From assembly GCA_963573385.1 (NCBI GenBank), contig CAUYLG010047351.1, forward strand, positions 118,276 to 182,275: 64,000 bases of DNA, in the 5' to 3' direction. A program made the translations under genes and the position numbers. This stretch comes from Cacajao melanocephalus. Its lineage: Eukaryota; Chordata; Mammalia; Primates; Pitheciidae. The notes under the pieces are model-generated. The model saw nothing but the letters and a program-made list of their open reading frames with translations, was not told where the DNA came from and ran no database searches. Below, piece by piece: positions 14,041-25,092 of this stretch. How positions within the stretch are numbered: the first letter of the stretch is position 1; each line of letters starts with the position of its first letter.

Positions 14041-15375
14041 TTTCGGAATTACTTTGAAACTTTTTATCTTTTTGAAGTATTTATTTAAAATATTTTAGGA
14101 AGGACCAGAGCTACATTTGATCTAACTCTAATTTTTATTCACTTCTGAGGTTATAGCCATCTGTATACTGTGATACCCTGTGTATTACAGGTCTTTTCTA
14201 CTTTGATTATTATTTATTCACAATTTAAAGGTGGAAAACTAGTAGATTAAAAAGTTAATTATTTTATTTTCCCACATATTTTTCCATTTTGAGTGCTTTT
14301 TACTCTTTGTGCATATCCAGTTGTCTATCTGCCATCACTTTCCTTCTGCATAAAAGATATTTTTTCCATTTCCTATAATGCAGATATACTAGATACCAGT
14401 GATAATTTATTTCTGCTTTTGTATATCTGAAAAATTATTTTGCCTCCATTTTCAAACATATATTTTTGCGGGAAAGAGAATTCTAGGCTCATATATTATT
14501 TTTTCTTCTTCCAATACTTTAAAGATGTAGTTTCACTGTCTCCTCAACTGCATGGATTCTGAAAAGACAACTGCTGCTATTCTTCTTATTGTTCTTTTGT
14601 AGGTAACATGTCATTTTTTTTTTTTCTGGCTGCTCTTAATTTTCTCTCTATTATTGGTTTTAAGCAGTTTAATTATGATGTAGTCTATTGCGGTTTTATC
14701 ACATTACTTTTGCTTAGGGCTTGTTGAGCTTTTTGAACTTGCAGGTTTACAGTTTATTACATTTGAAATATTTTCAACAAATACTTCCTAAATATTTTTT
14801 CGTTTTCTTTTTCTTTAACTCTTTGCTGTCTTTCAGTTACTACAGTTACACGTGTATTAGGCCCAGAACTAGTTAATGTTGTGTTTTTGTTGTGTCTCTT
14901 TATTTGTCTGTGTTACATTTCAAATAGTTTCTACTTCTATATTTTCAAGTTCATTAATCCTTTATTTTGCTGTATTTAATCTAACTTTTAAAAAAATGCA
15001 AGCCCCTGAGTTTTATAACAGATAGTATTTAAAGTTTCTTGAAGTCTGAATTGAACCTTAAAAAATTACCTCTTATATGTCTACTTAATATGTTCTAGTG
15101 TCCCTCTATCTTCTTGAAGCTCTGTAACATAATTATAAGAAATTTTAATGTCTTTATGTACTGATTGTATCATCTGTATTATTTTGGGTTGGATTCACTT
15201 GATTTTTCTCTCTTTTTCTTTTTAAGTTGTATTACCTACTTCTTTGAAGGATTGGTAATTTTTTATTTTGCAAGCCAGACACCATAAATCATATCTTTTT
15301 GATGTTGGATATGTTTATATTGTATTAAATATTTTGGAGCTTTTTTACTTGTATGTTAAGGTACTTTGAAACCTT

Positions 15376-15415
15376 TTTATCTTTTGGTGGTACTTGTTTA
15401 CCTCCAAAAGATAAA
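15376..15415. repeat. Short inverted repeat (hairpin), 15-bp arms, 10-bp loop
   Basis: Arms 15376-15390 and 15401-15415 are inverted copies with one mismatch (14 of 15). The first, duplicated L1M block near 14060 does not have it, so it arose locally. Confidence 0.8.
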
Positions 15416-15598
15416 TAAGAGGTAATAGCTTTTTAAGTGGGACCAGGGCAACATTTGATCTAATCCTAATTGTTATTCACTACTGAGAAGACAGCCGTCT
15501 GAATACTCTGATGACCTGTGTATTACAAGACATTTCCACTTTGATTACTGGGAAAACGAATTTGTACTGTTTGTGCCACAATAATTGTTCTACACATT

Positions 15599-15648
15599 CT
15601 TTCAGATGGTGTTTACAAACATGTGCTTTGGTAAACACCATCTGAAAG
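15599..15648. repeat. Perfect inverted repeat, 18-bp arms, 14-bp loop
   Basis: 'ctttcagatggtgtttac' at 15599-15616 is exactly the reverse complement of 15631-15648. It lies in the 5' UTR part of the ancient L1M fragment, whose substitution level elsewhere makes a perfect palindrome unexpected unless it formed recently. Confidence 0.92.
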
Positions 15649-15700
15649 GATGCATAGAGCATGCACTTCTCACCCCTTTGCAATTTGGGTCATAATCCTG

Positions 15701-17485
15701 TATATGTCAGGTGAAATTTTTGGATGTCTTTCTTCTGACCAGTTTACTGATAAAGCCAGATTTCTCTATCAGGGCACATCAATCTCAGAAGTTTTAATTT
15801 CCAGATGCATGAATAAGAAAGAGAGTTCATCAAAGATATCTCTGGAAATAATAGGGGTCAAAACTCAAATTAACAAATATCATATTTAGCTGTATCAATT
15901 AGCTAACTCCTGTCACATGACCTAGGCCCAACTGCAAAGGAACCTGGAACATAACTTCATGTGTACCCAGGGAAAGGAACTAGAATTGGGAGTACTTAGC
16001 CAATGTCTGCCACAGGCCCATGTGGATTATGGGCTTTCTTGGAATGGATGTGGGTCCTATAAAGTAGGAGGAAAGAGGGAATACGGAAACAAAATGACTC
16101 AGGGCTTTGAAATTCACACAGAAACCTTTGGGATAGAGTAGACTATATGGAACCACTTTAAGCTCTTTAAAAAAGCAATGGGTATTATTAAAAATAGACT
16201 TAGAAAGAGTCATAAAAATATGTGATATAATGAAAGAGGAAGAAAACAAAGTGAGCTGAAGTTTTATTTTCTTTCTTTATATGTTGGTACAAAGTGACTA
16301 GATCAATAACCAGTGCATTTGATGACTTGAAAGTCGTGATAAAGGAGAGTCAAGGGGAATTTTTAAGGGAAGTGAAATAGAGCTTGGAAACAATATGTGT
16401 GGTAAACAGAAAGGAGTATTCAAAATAACTCCAAAGTCAACTTAATCAAAATCCTCATGGGAAACAGGGGCTATGTATACACAGAACTTCCTGGACAAAC
16501 TTAAAGTGTTAACAGGTTAAACCAAGTTTTATTGCTGACAAAAGTAACAATATTATACATCATACCTTAGAGCCAAGTAAATAGAATAATAAGGGAAGAA
16601 AAGGAGAAAGTGTGACAGGTAAAATGAGTCTGCTATTCAACAGTGGAAAACAGTTTCTTTGAAACACTTAAGGATTTATGTATTAGTAATTTATATCTTT
16701 CTGGTGTACTCTTGCCATGCATTTAAAAGTGTCAAACTATAAATTCATTTAAACTGCAGAAAAGTAGGAGAAAAATTCAGGTAAAACCATGTATGTAACT
16801 AGTCACAGGGGTATTTAAAGAGAAATGGAAATTTCAGTGTCATAAATTAGCTTTTACTTCAGTAGAAGTCCTGATAAATATAAGGACATAATTTTTGAAC
16901 ATGGGTACAAATTCTTGTAAGCTACCAATAACCACTCATCAATGTTCTCTCCTTAAACTTGGGAGTGATAGATCTAAATACAAAGCACATGCATGTTAGT
17001 ATGATTTGAAATGTCTTCATCTTATCCACAATCATCAGAAATGTGCAAAAATGCATTCGTAGAAAATCATGTGAGCCTACACATGAAAATATTTTTATTT
17101 GATTTGTGTTTCCTGTAATCAACTTATAAATAGTAGTAGCCATTTTAGGGAATATGACATTGTGCTCATCTCTGTAAATGTGTTTTATGTATATACAATT
17201 ACTCTTTCCTATTACTTAATCCACACAACTCCACTTTATTTTACCATTCAGTTGGCTGAAATTTGGCAATGATTAAGAAAGCAGTTTTGCTGCTGAAATA
17301 TTAATTTTTGAATACGAACGAGAACCTCCTAAATAAGGTGAAGAAGATTTAAGAAAGTAACAGTAAAAGACTGAAACCTTGTCTATTGTTTACAAACAGG
17401 ACAGTTTTTCTAATAGAAATAACCTAACTGGAAATATATTATTTTCTCAGAAGATTTGTTAAATAAATATTCCCTATTTGAGGGA
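15701..17485. other. Unique AT-rich sequence
   Basis: Short frames at 15650-15889 (plus), 15980-16249 (minus) and 16922-17143 (minus) have no recognisable domain. I see no nameable repeat. Confidence 0.5.
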
Positions 17486-18050
17486 TGTGATGGTTAATAT
17501 TAGGTGTCAACTTGATTGGATTGAAGAATGCCTAGATAGCTGGTAAAGTATTATTTCTGGGTGTGTCTGTGAGCGTATTTTCAGAGGAGATTTACATCTG
17601 AGTCAGTGGACTGGGAAAGGAAGCCACGCCTTCATTGCTGGTGAGCATGATCCAATTGGCTGCCAGTGTAGCTAGAACAAAGCAGGGGGAAGAATGTGGG
17701 ATAAGCTGGCCTGCTGAGTCTTCTGGCTTTCATCTTTCTTCCACATCTGTTGCTTCCTTCTGTTCCTCCTGCCCTTGGACATCAGACTCCAGGATCTTCA
17801 CCACTGGACTCTTGGACTAACACGTCATTTGCCGGGGGCTGTCAAGCCTTTGGACACAGACTGAAGGCTGCACTGTTGGCTTCCCTGCTTTTGAGGTTTT
17901 TGGTCTTGAACTGAGCCACTACTGGCTTATTTCCCAGTTTGCCAGTGGGACTTTGCCTTGTGATCTGTGAGCCAATTCTCCCTAATATTCTCTTTCATAT
18001 ATGCATATATCCTATTAGTTCTGACCCTCTAGGGAACCCTGACTAATACA
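17486..18050 (+). repeat. LTR-like interspersed repeat (family not assigned)
   Basis: It begins 'tgtgatggttaatattaggt' and ends 'aaccctgactaataca', a start and end I recognise from a widespread mammalian repeat with LTR-like TG...CA termini. Internal landmarks are 'gggtgtgtctgtgag' near 17559 and 'cctattagttctg' near 18011. The size, about 565 bp, suits a solo LTR of class III type. I could not confirm a target-site duplication. Confidence 0.5.
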
Positions 18051-18266
18051 AGGAGGAAGAAAGAAATGTCCTAGACCCAAGTTTTTTAGTGAAGTGAAAA
18101 GATGTAATAATGGTGGAGTGATGTGAGCACTGGTCTTGAAGGCATATGTCACTTACCCATGTCTCTGTGGCTCAGTACAGCCAATGTGGCAAGTCAAATC
18201 ATAAGAAAGAGTCATCAATAATATCTTTGGTCCGTGGGCACTTGGCTAAAGAATTATTTAAAAATC
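18051..18266. other. Short unique stretch between an LTR-like repeat and an Alu
   Basis: Nothing recognisable. The frame at 18146-18361 runs into the Alu and is not a gene. Confidence 0.5.
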
Positions 18267-18278
18267 AGGTGTTTTTAT

Positions 18279-18603
18279 GGCTGGGTGTAGTAGCTCACAC
18301 CTGCAAATCCCAACGCTTTGGGAGTTGGAGGTACACAGATTACTTGACTCCAGGAGTGTGAGAGCAGCCTTACCAACATGGTGAAACCCCCAACTCTATC
18401 AAAATATAAAAAATTATCCTGGCATGAATGATAGTGCATGCCTGTAGTCCCAGCTACTTGGGAGGTTGAGGTGGGAGTATTGCTTGAGTCCAGGAGACAG
18501 AGGTTGCAGCAAGCCAAAATCATGCCATTTCACTACAGCCTGGGTCACAGAGTGAGATGCCATCTCAAAGACAAATGGAAACAAGCAAACAAATAAAAAA
18601 CAT
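18279..18603 (+). mobile_element. Alu SINE (old, probably AluJ or early S)
   Basis: A dimeric Alu starting 'ggctgggtgtagtagctcac', with a middle 'tgcatgcctgtagtcccagc' and an A-rich tail to 18603. An 11-bp target-site duplication with one mismatch lies at 18267-18277 and 18604-18614. High divergence. Confidence 0.92.
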
Positions 18604-18614
18604 AGATGTTTTTA

Positions 18615-19196
18615 GAGTTGTCATTAGATGATCATGGCCAAGGCCAAAGAGCAAAAAGAATTTTGAAAAATGATTGCAAAGAGAGTACAAGAAAGGACAT
18701 AATAGCACAGCTTATTCCTTATTGTAACACTGAAGAAACTAATGCCCATATAGATTAATAGAGTGTACCAAGTACAATGTGTCTGAGACAAAAGGCATAT
18801 ACATTTTCTGAATTAGCAGAAACAAAAGGGCAGATTATAAAGAGATGTAAAAAGCATAATAGCAAAAATATGAGAGTAGCAATAAGAATAACACTTACGG
18901 CGGTGCATATTAACATTTGGATTTTCTAAACAGTTTTTTTAAGAAATTCTCCTGAAAAAAAACTATAGAAAAGATTGCTGTCTGAGTAAGAATGAATGTG
19001 ATGCTGAAAAAAATTATTTTCATTCAAGTATTAGAAGTATGACCAAGACCAGAATTGAGGCTGCGTCGCCAGTCAAGATGAAAAATGTTTACTTATTCCT
19101 ATTGTAAGAAGATTACTAGTTGAATAAGGACCACATATGTTTAATGTGTCATATAATAAATTACATGCATACCTTTGTTGACATGCTCAAACACCA
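18615..19196. other. Unique AT-rich sequence
   Basis: No gene-like or repeat signal that I can name. Confidence 0.5.
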
Positions 19197-19205
19197 TACA
19201 CACAC

Positions 19206-19238
<33 letters not shown>
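19197..19238. repeat. (CA)n microsatellite
   Basis: About 21 CA units with one G interruption at 19210. Probably length-polymorphic. Confidence 0.95.
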
Positions 19239-19242
<4 letters not shown>

Positions 19243-19744
19243 CACAGTCATTCATTTGCATCAAGTCATCAGTTATTGAGGCAATACCAAGTGTTAGACA
19301 TGGCACTAAGATGTAACGCAGGGATTTACAAATAAACGACATATGAACCCCCTTCCTAAGGACTCCTGGTGATGCTACTACCTTTTATACCTTAGGGTTT
19401 TGTCCTGAGAACAACTTATTTCAAAGCATTACCTTATAGACTTGCTGCTAGAATAGGTCTCATATCCATTGGTCAGCCTATTTCATGAATATGAATATGA
19501 CCTAAGAAAAAGTTCCCACATAATGTACTTTACTAATTTAAAGTGAAGCTTTAAGAATCTTTCAATGTATTATTTTCTATTAGAAATATACAAAGAAAGA
19601 TTTGCAAGGACTATAACCCTAGCCAATGCAGTATCCATGAGATTATATGTATTTTGAAAATATATAAATAAGAGGGTACTCAATTATCACAAGATATTAA
19701 AAAGTCAGGCTTGATTATTAAGAAATACTATAGGGTATTTTGGA
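19239..19744. other. Unique AT-rich sequence
   Basis: Nothing recognised. Confidence 0.5.
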
Positions 19745-20460
19745 AACAATGATGTAATGATGGCACTGGTGGCCCATCTGAAGCAGCTGCTGTGAAGATG
19801 CTGGCTGCAGCAGAGGAGGCGTGGCCAGGGCTGTGCACTTCATGGAGCCCATGGAGGCCGGAAACAGGCAGGAGCCCTTCCCTGTACCAAGTTGGCAAAG
19901 CAAAAGCTGCAGCTGCCCAGCTGTGGCTCTGAACCCAGGCATCCCCGTGTTATTAGGGTCCCAGGAATCTTCACTTCCCCCGCAGGCTTTGAAGTGCCTG
20001 CTGCCATCCCTGGCCTCTCCCTGCTTCAGATGCCTGCTTCAATTTCCAAGCAAAAGCTGTCACAACCTGTCCAGGTGAGCACATGCTCAGGGCAGCATTG
20101 ACACACCAGCCCATGCTACCTCCTTTGGACTTTGGACACTGATGAGCATGAGATGGAGGCTGAGGTGAATGCTAAGGCAGCTTAGTGCAGGCCTGCAGGC
20201 ACCCCCTTGGCATGAACAACCTGGGTGCCATGGATGGCATGTTGATGGCAGTAAGAGGCAGATAGGCTTCTAGGCAGGAAGTGGCAGGTCCTCAGTGAAA
20301 CTCCACCTTCAAGCCAGGGACAGCTGGAAGCCTGGGAGTTGAACTGCCAGTTCTGGGTGGAGTACATGGCAGCAAAAGAGTGAGAACTTATGGTTCTTTT
20401 TTCAAACATACCCATGGCTACCTATGGACCAGTTAGCACACACTTTCTCCCTTCTGAGCC

Positions 20461-20473
20461 TATAAAAACCTGG
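20461..20473 (+). promoter_or_regulatory. TATA-like box of the ERV1-type LTR
   Basis: 'tataaaaacctgg' sits upstream of the repeated R-region block and the polyadenylation-like signal, the position expected in an LTR. Activity is unknown. Confidence 0.45.
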
Positions 20474-20489
20474 ACTCAGCCAGACTCAG

Positions 20490-20697
20490 ACAGATATCAG
20501 GATGACCTGCCTGTGGAAGGGAGGTACCACTGCAGGTCTCCTCTTGGCTGAGAGCTACACAGACATCAAGATGACCTGCCTGTGGAAAGAAGCTACACAC
20601 TATCGTTCTCCTCTCCACTAATAGCTGGATTCTTGCACGGATGACCTGCCTGCAGAAAGGAGTTACCCACTTTAGGTCTCCTGAGAGCTGTTCTGTC
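20490..20697 (+). repeat. Three imperfect tandem repeats of about 70 bp
   Basis: The anchor 'gatgacctgcctg' begins at 20501, 20570 and 20640, giving periods of 69 and 70 bp. Each copy continues with a 'ggaa(a/g)...' stretch and a 'tctcct' block. Confidence 0.9.
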
Positions 20698-21350
20698 ACT
20701 TAATGAAGCTTCTCTCTGCCTTTCACACCCTCCAGTTATCCATGTACCTCATTCTTCTTGGACATGGGACAAAAACTTGGCAGGACTGAAAGAGCTGTAA
20801 CACAAACAGGGCTGAAACATGACCCCCACATCGCCTACCAACTTGCCGCACTGTGGGAAATGTGAAGGGAAGAAGAGGTGCAGCCCTTCAACCTAGGGGA
20901 TCCATGAGCCAGGATTGTGACACGCTCTTTGGTGGTGTGCAGTTTGTGGCATCTCCAAGCTTCTGGGCACCACCATGTTCCCCTCATTCAGATACAAGTG
21001 CCCACAGCAGAAGCCACTTGTGGTGCATCTGATCCAGCCACAGGCTTGCATGGAGCTTGCACCTGTACTGGCGCCTGGAGCTGCTGGTTCTGCTGTAGCA
21101 GCTGGCATGCCTGGCTGTGCACAGTGGCCGGACCCCGTGCTCACTCACTCATGTAATACTTGCCACTCTGCACGTGGCTTGTTCTTGGCAGGCATCAGAA
21201 TCAGTCCAGTAGCAAGAGCTGAGTGCAGCCTGCCAGGCTGAGTTGGTGGAATGAGCCCAGCAGGCTAAGCAAACACTTAAGCAAAGGTGCAATCGGCCAC
21301 AGAGGTTTCTGGCTGGAAAAGGGACACCTGAAGGTTCCATGACACCGACA

Positions 21351-24300
21351 CAGAAAAATGAAATTATTTTAATTATATAAATGATGTAGATCATTTATTA
21401 CAGAGAATAACACACACATATATATATAACTAATATATACTTTTATATTAGTATCCATTATTTATATACAAAGTAAATAATCTAGCTATTCAGAAAACAA
21501 TGCTCAATAGTAATTTAAAATTAAGATTAAGATTATAAAAGATAAAAGTCTGAAATAAGAGACAAATATTGGGGAAAAACATATACTTTAGAACCATATT
21601 CCAAGAAAGAAATGTCTCTTTTTTCATCAGGAAAGATATAAGGGTAATTTTGAAGAAGAAATATAAATTCTTCTAGTAATTACTAGTGTCAAGAGTGTTC
21701 TCTTTTCACTCTATATAAATGCACATAGTATATAGAACTTGTCAGAATGAAAGGAGACACAGAATAGCAGCTAACCAAAAATTTAACTGTAGTACTTTTC
21801 TTGATACCTAATAGTTTTAGAAACACTTGAGCTGAAAATGAATTCCAGTTATTTGAATTAAAGTTTGTTAAATATGTCCCAAACACTTATCTGAACCTGG
21901 AAACAATTTTCATGAGTTTTTAAATGTTTCTCAGATAGACTGTCTTATAATACAGGTCTGTGAGTTTTTCTGTTTATGCTTGGTGTTAGTGACTTTTCCT
22001 GACTTTTATGGTGAAGAGTCACTTAGCTCAATTTTATACTATTACACTACATAACTTTTTAGAAGCACTAAGCAATATTTCTCTAACATTCTCTTTTTCT
22101 GATAAACTTCCCATAAAAGTCTTTGACAGACCTAAACTTATGATGGAAATATTATAAATGATGGTCAATTTATAACTGAAGAAAATGTCAAGCATTCTTT
22201 ATATTAGAGATAGTTCAACAAGATTTTCTAACTTGTTCAGAAGTGAAGGTAAGGAAAATAAGAGTTGTTCATTCTGCCCTTTCTCACAGAGTAATAGGTG
22301 TTTCTATAAAAAGATGACAGCAGGAAACCTATCCTGTTGAGCAACATCAGTCAGAATAGGAGATCCTGGGGAGTACTATGTGATGTATAAGATGATAAAA
22401 TGCATCAGGGTTTAAAGGCAGAGTTAGGAAAAATATAAAATGGGAGTTGATCAATCACATGGATGATGAAATGCCTTAGGCTGCTTCCAGTAGTCTTCTT
22501 GTCCAAATACAGATCAAATAAAGAAATTGTGTTATTTTACTGAGAAGGAAAACAAAAGGCTTTTGTTTTGTATTTGTTTTTGTTTTAAGGGGGTAGAGAG
22601 ATAAGAGATGGATGCTTATTAGGGTAGGGTATTTGCTTAGAAATGCAAGTATTTCTTTTACTTCTTTATATATGCCTAATGATGGACAATTTTGTTTGTA
22701 ATTAAATTAATAATTAAATCTTACAATTCAGAATGTACTGGCTAGAAAAGGAGGATGGTTGATAATTGGAAGAAAACTGTTGGATAGCATTAGTGGTTTA
22801 TGTAATATAGCAGAGAGTAAGATTTTTTTTCTGTAATATTCACGGGAATTTCTTGGTATAATGATGAGGTCGGTTAGCTTAGATGTGGTCAGTGATAGCA
22901 AAGATTAATTTACCAGCCTCCACTACATTTACTTGAGCCTACATATCTATGTTCCAGCTGATAGAATATCCCCCGAAACATCAAATGTCAGCTTTTGGGA
23001 AATGTACTTAAGAAAGATGGGATAGATATTCTTTGCTCACTTTTTAACCCTGTTTCATGCATTTTGCTGTTTGGATCATGCATATGATGATAAGAGATTC
23101 TTAATGGATGATGAAGACCAGGATTAAATATTTCCTTAAACAATGCATGAAGATTGGGTTCCTGGATTTGAGTCTCCATCCTTGCCCTGATCACTTAGCT
23201 CTGGTATCTGTTCATGAAAGAGAGAGAAAACGTATCTTATTTCAAACATGTTTTCTCCCTTGGATTAAATATTACTCTAACTGAAGCAGAATTGAGCACC
23301 TGGAAATTGTATTTTTTTTTTAGCTTTTAGCAAAGTCCTAAAAAGAGAAAAACTCAGGTTATTACCAGTTCATCTGAAAACACAGGTGGAAGGGATTATA
23401 GCTTTGCCAAAGAAGAGTTTTTCCTCTCCGGTGCCTGAAATCTAAGCTAACAGAATCTAAACAAATTGGAATCTTAGAGGACTGAAAAGGCTCATTGCAT
23501 TTGGATTCCAAAATGAAGCACACATAAAGGAAATAACAATGATGAAGTTGAGGCTATTTCTCTCATTTTTTTCAAGAAATTACTACTAATATCTCTCTGT
23601 CAATTAGAGGAAGATGAGTCCAGCAGCAAATATCAGGCTAAGGCTGTCACCTTACCACTGATCCCAAGAGGAAAAAGGAAACAAATACAAAGTTTAAAAC
23701 TAGGTTTAAGCAAAATCTTTCACTGTGGTTACTTGCAGCTCTGCCTTTTAAGATCTGGGGAGAATTATATTGCCAAAGAAACTATAGGCATTGTTGAAAA
23801 AAGCCTGCACTTAAATCCTTAATACAACTCTGGGAGTCTCAAATTTACATCAGCAGAAAGGAGACTGTGAAAGCTTCTAATACTCTAGAAGTGGATGCTT
23901 TTCAATGATAACTTCAATTTTAGTTATGGATAATAAAAGACATGGCATACTCGCTCCCTAACCCCTTAAGAAAAGAGGATCAAGAGCTATGGCAGACAAC
24001 AGGATTGTTTTCCCCACAGAGTTAGGAAGAATTGCTTTTCCCACAGAAGCTTCTAGATGAACTTACAAAATAAATTGCACTACTGCAAAAATAGATATTT
24101 CTATTTCTGTCGAACAGGATGTGAAAATCTTTGTAGACCAGTGATTGCCAGGTATTGATTTTCTTCCAGGTAAAAGTCTTTATTGTAGTTATCATGTTCT
24201 ATCTATCATGTTCTGGTTTTACCCATCACCTACAGGGTATGATGATTGTGGTGGAAGACAGATTTCTTGTCCTTTAGTTTAGGGATCTCTGCATCATGGG

Positions 24301-24930
24301 AAGCTACTTTCACACCTAGTAGAGAGAAATGTGATACCAGAACTCTGAACTTTGAGCAAGAGGCAGAAATTGGATGAAACTCTTTTGGTGTTTCTTTTCT
24401 CCTAAATTACTGAGCATGCTGTATGTGTTCATGGAATGGCATACATCACTATTTGAGTAGTCAAAGGATGCAATTTTGGAAAAATGTTACACTATCATGT
24501 TGGTTTCTTACATCTTCCATATTAATAGAAAGTTTATCACTTTACAGGTCATGTGACTCCTGTTCATGTAATTTGATTCATTTGTCATTGTATACATGAA
24601 AAGTTAAAAAAAAAAAGTGAAAAAATTTAGGTTAAAGTTCACTCATTGAAAAATTTGTATTATACTAAGAAATGGAAATACGAAAACAGCCGTCTCAAGA
24701 GGATGTTTAGATAATTGAGAAAGCATTCATACACTTAAATACTAAGCCAACAGTTAAAGTTGTGATGAATATTAAAATTTACTATGTTATGCACCATATT
24801 TTTAGATCATTATAAGTCTGCAATATACTCTTAAATAAGAAGAGTAAGTCATAAAATGCTGTATAGAATGACTTTTTAAAAATAAAATATGTAGGTGAAC
24901 ATTTGATATAAATTTAGGACCAGCTCAAAA
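21351..24930. other. Unique AT-rich sequence, no gene seen
   Basis: 3.6 kb without a nameable repeat or a plausible exon. Frames at 21689-21886 and 22988-23194 on minus have no recognisable motif. Some of it may be old repeat too decayed to see by eye. Confidence 0.5.
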
Positions 24931-24934
24931 AGAG

Positions 24935-25092
24935 ATATTAAAGGCTTTATAAACATTATCTCATTTATTTATGATATTAACGTTATCACCAATTTGAAGC
25001 TAGAGACAATGACACCCAAAGACTTAAGTTTTGTGCGTAAATTCACAAGGTCACCCAGTTCGTGTCACAGCTGATACTAAAACTAAAGTATA
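24935..25092 (+). repeat. MIR SINE fragment
   Basis: 'cattatctcatttatttatgatattaacgt' is followed by 'cacaaggtcacccagtt', the usual MIR core and 3' blocks. Diverged. Confidence 0.65.

Larger units (their letters stand above)
14040..15700 (-). mobile_element. Ancient L1M fragment (5' UTR and ORF1 region), minus strand
   Basis: On plus, phrases such as 'actttaaagatgtagtttcactgtctcc', 'gcttgttgagctttttgaact' and 'acgtgtattaggccc' match the antisense of old mammalian L1M ORF1 sequence. The 'gggaccag...acatttgatctaa' block belongs to its 5' UTR. That block occurs twice, at about 14100-14215 and 15443-15550, so the fragment is partly duplicated (see findings). Roughly 14290-15360 is the ORF1 part. 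It is too decayed for any reading frame. The subfamily is not assigned. Confidence 0.72.
19745..21350 (+). repeat. Long ERV1-type LTR (possibly MER52-like)
   Basis: GC-richer than both flanks, with sharp composition edges. Inside are a TATA-like 'tataaaaacctgg' at 20461, three imperfect 70-bp repeats (20490-20697), a degenerate poly(A) signal region 'taatgaagctt' at 20701, and 'gagctgtaacac' at 20793, a phrase common just downstream of the R region in class I ERV LTRs. The length, about 1.6 kb, is unusual for an LTR but fits the long MER52 group, which I suggest only tentatively. No open frame of retroviral type is seen. Ends are approximate because no clean target-site duplication was found. 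Confidence 0.55.

Noticed and set aside
17486..18050. Short plus-strand frame 17635-17820 as a gene
   Set aside because: It lies wholly inside an LTR-like interspersed repeat.
20490..20697. CRISPR-like array (three regular repeats)
   Set aside because: The repeats are imperfect, directly abutting with no unique spacers of constant size, and the genome is primate.
19800..21250. GC-richer region as a CpG island or coding exon cluster
   Set aside because: CpG dinucleotides are sparse, the frames are short and overlapping on both strands, and LTR-type signals explain the composition better.
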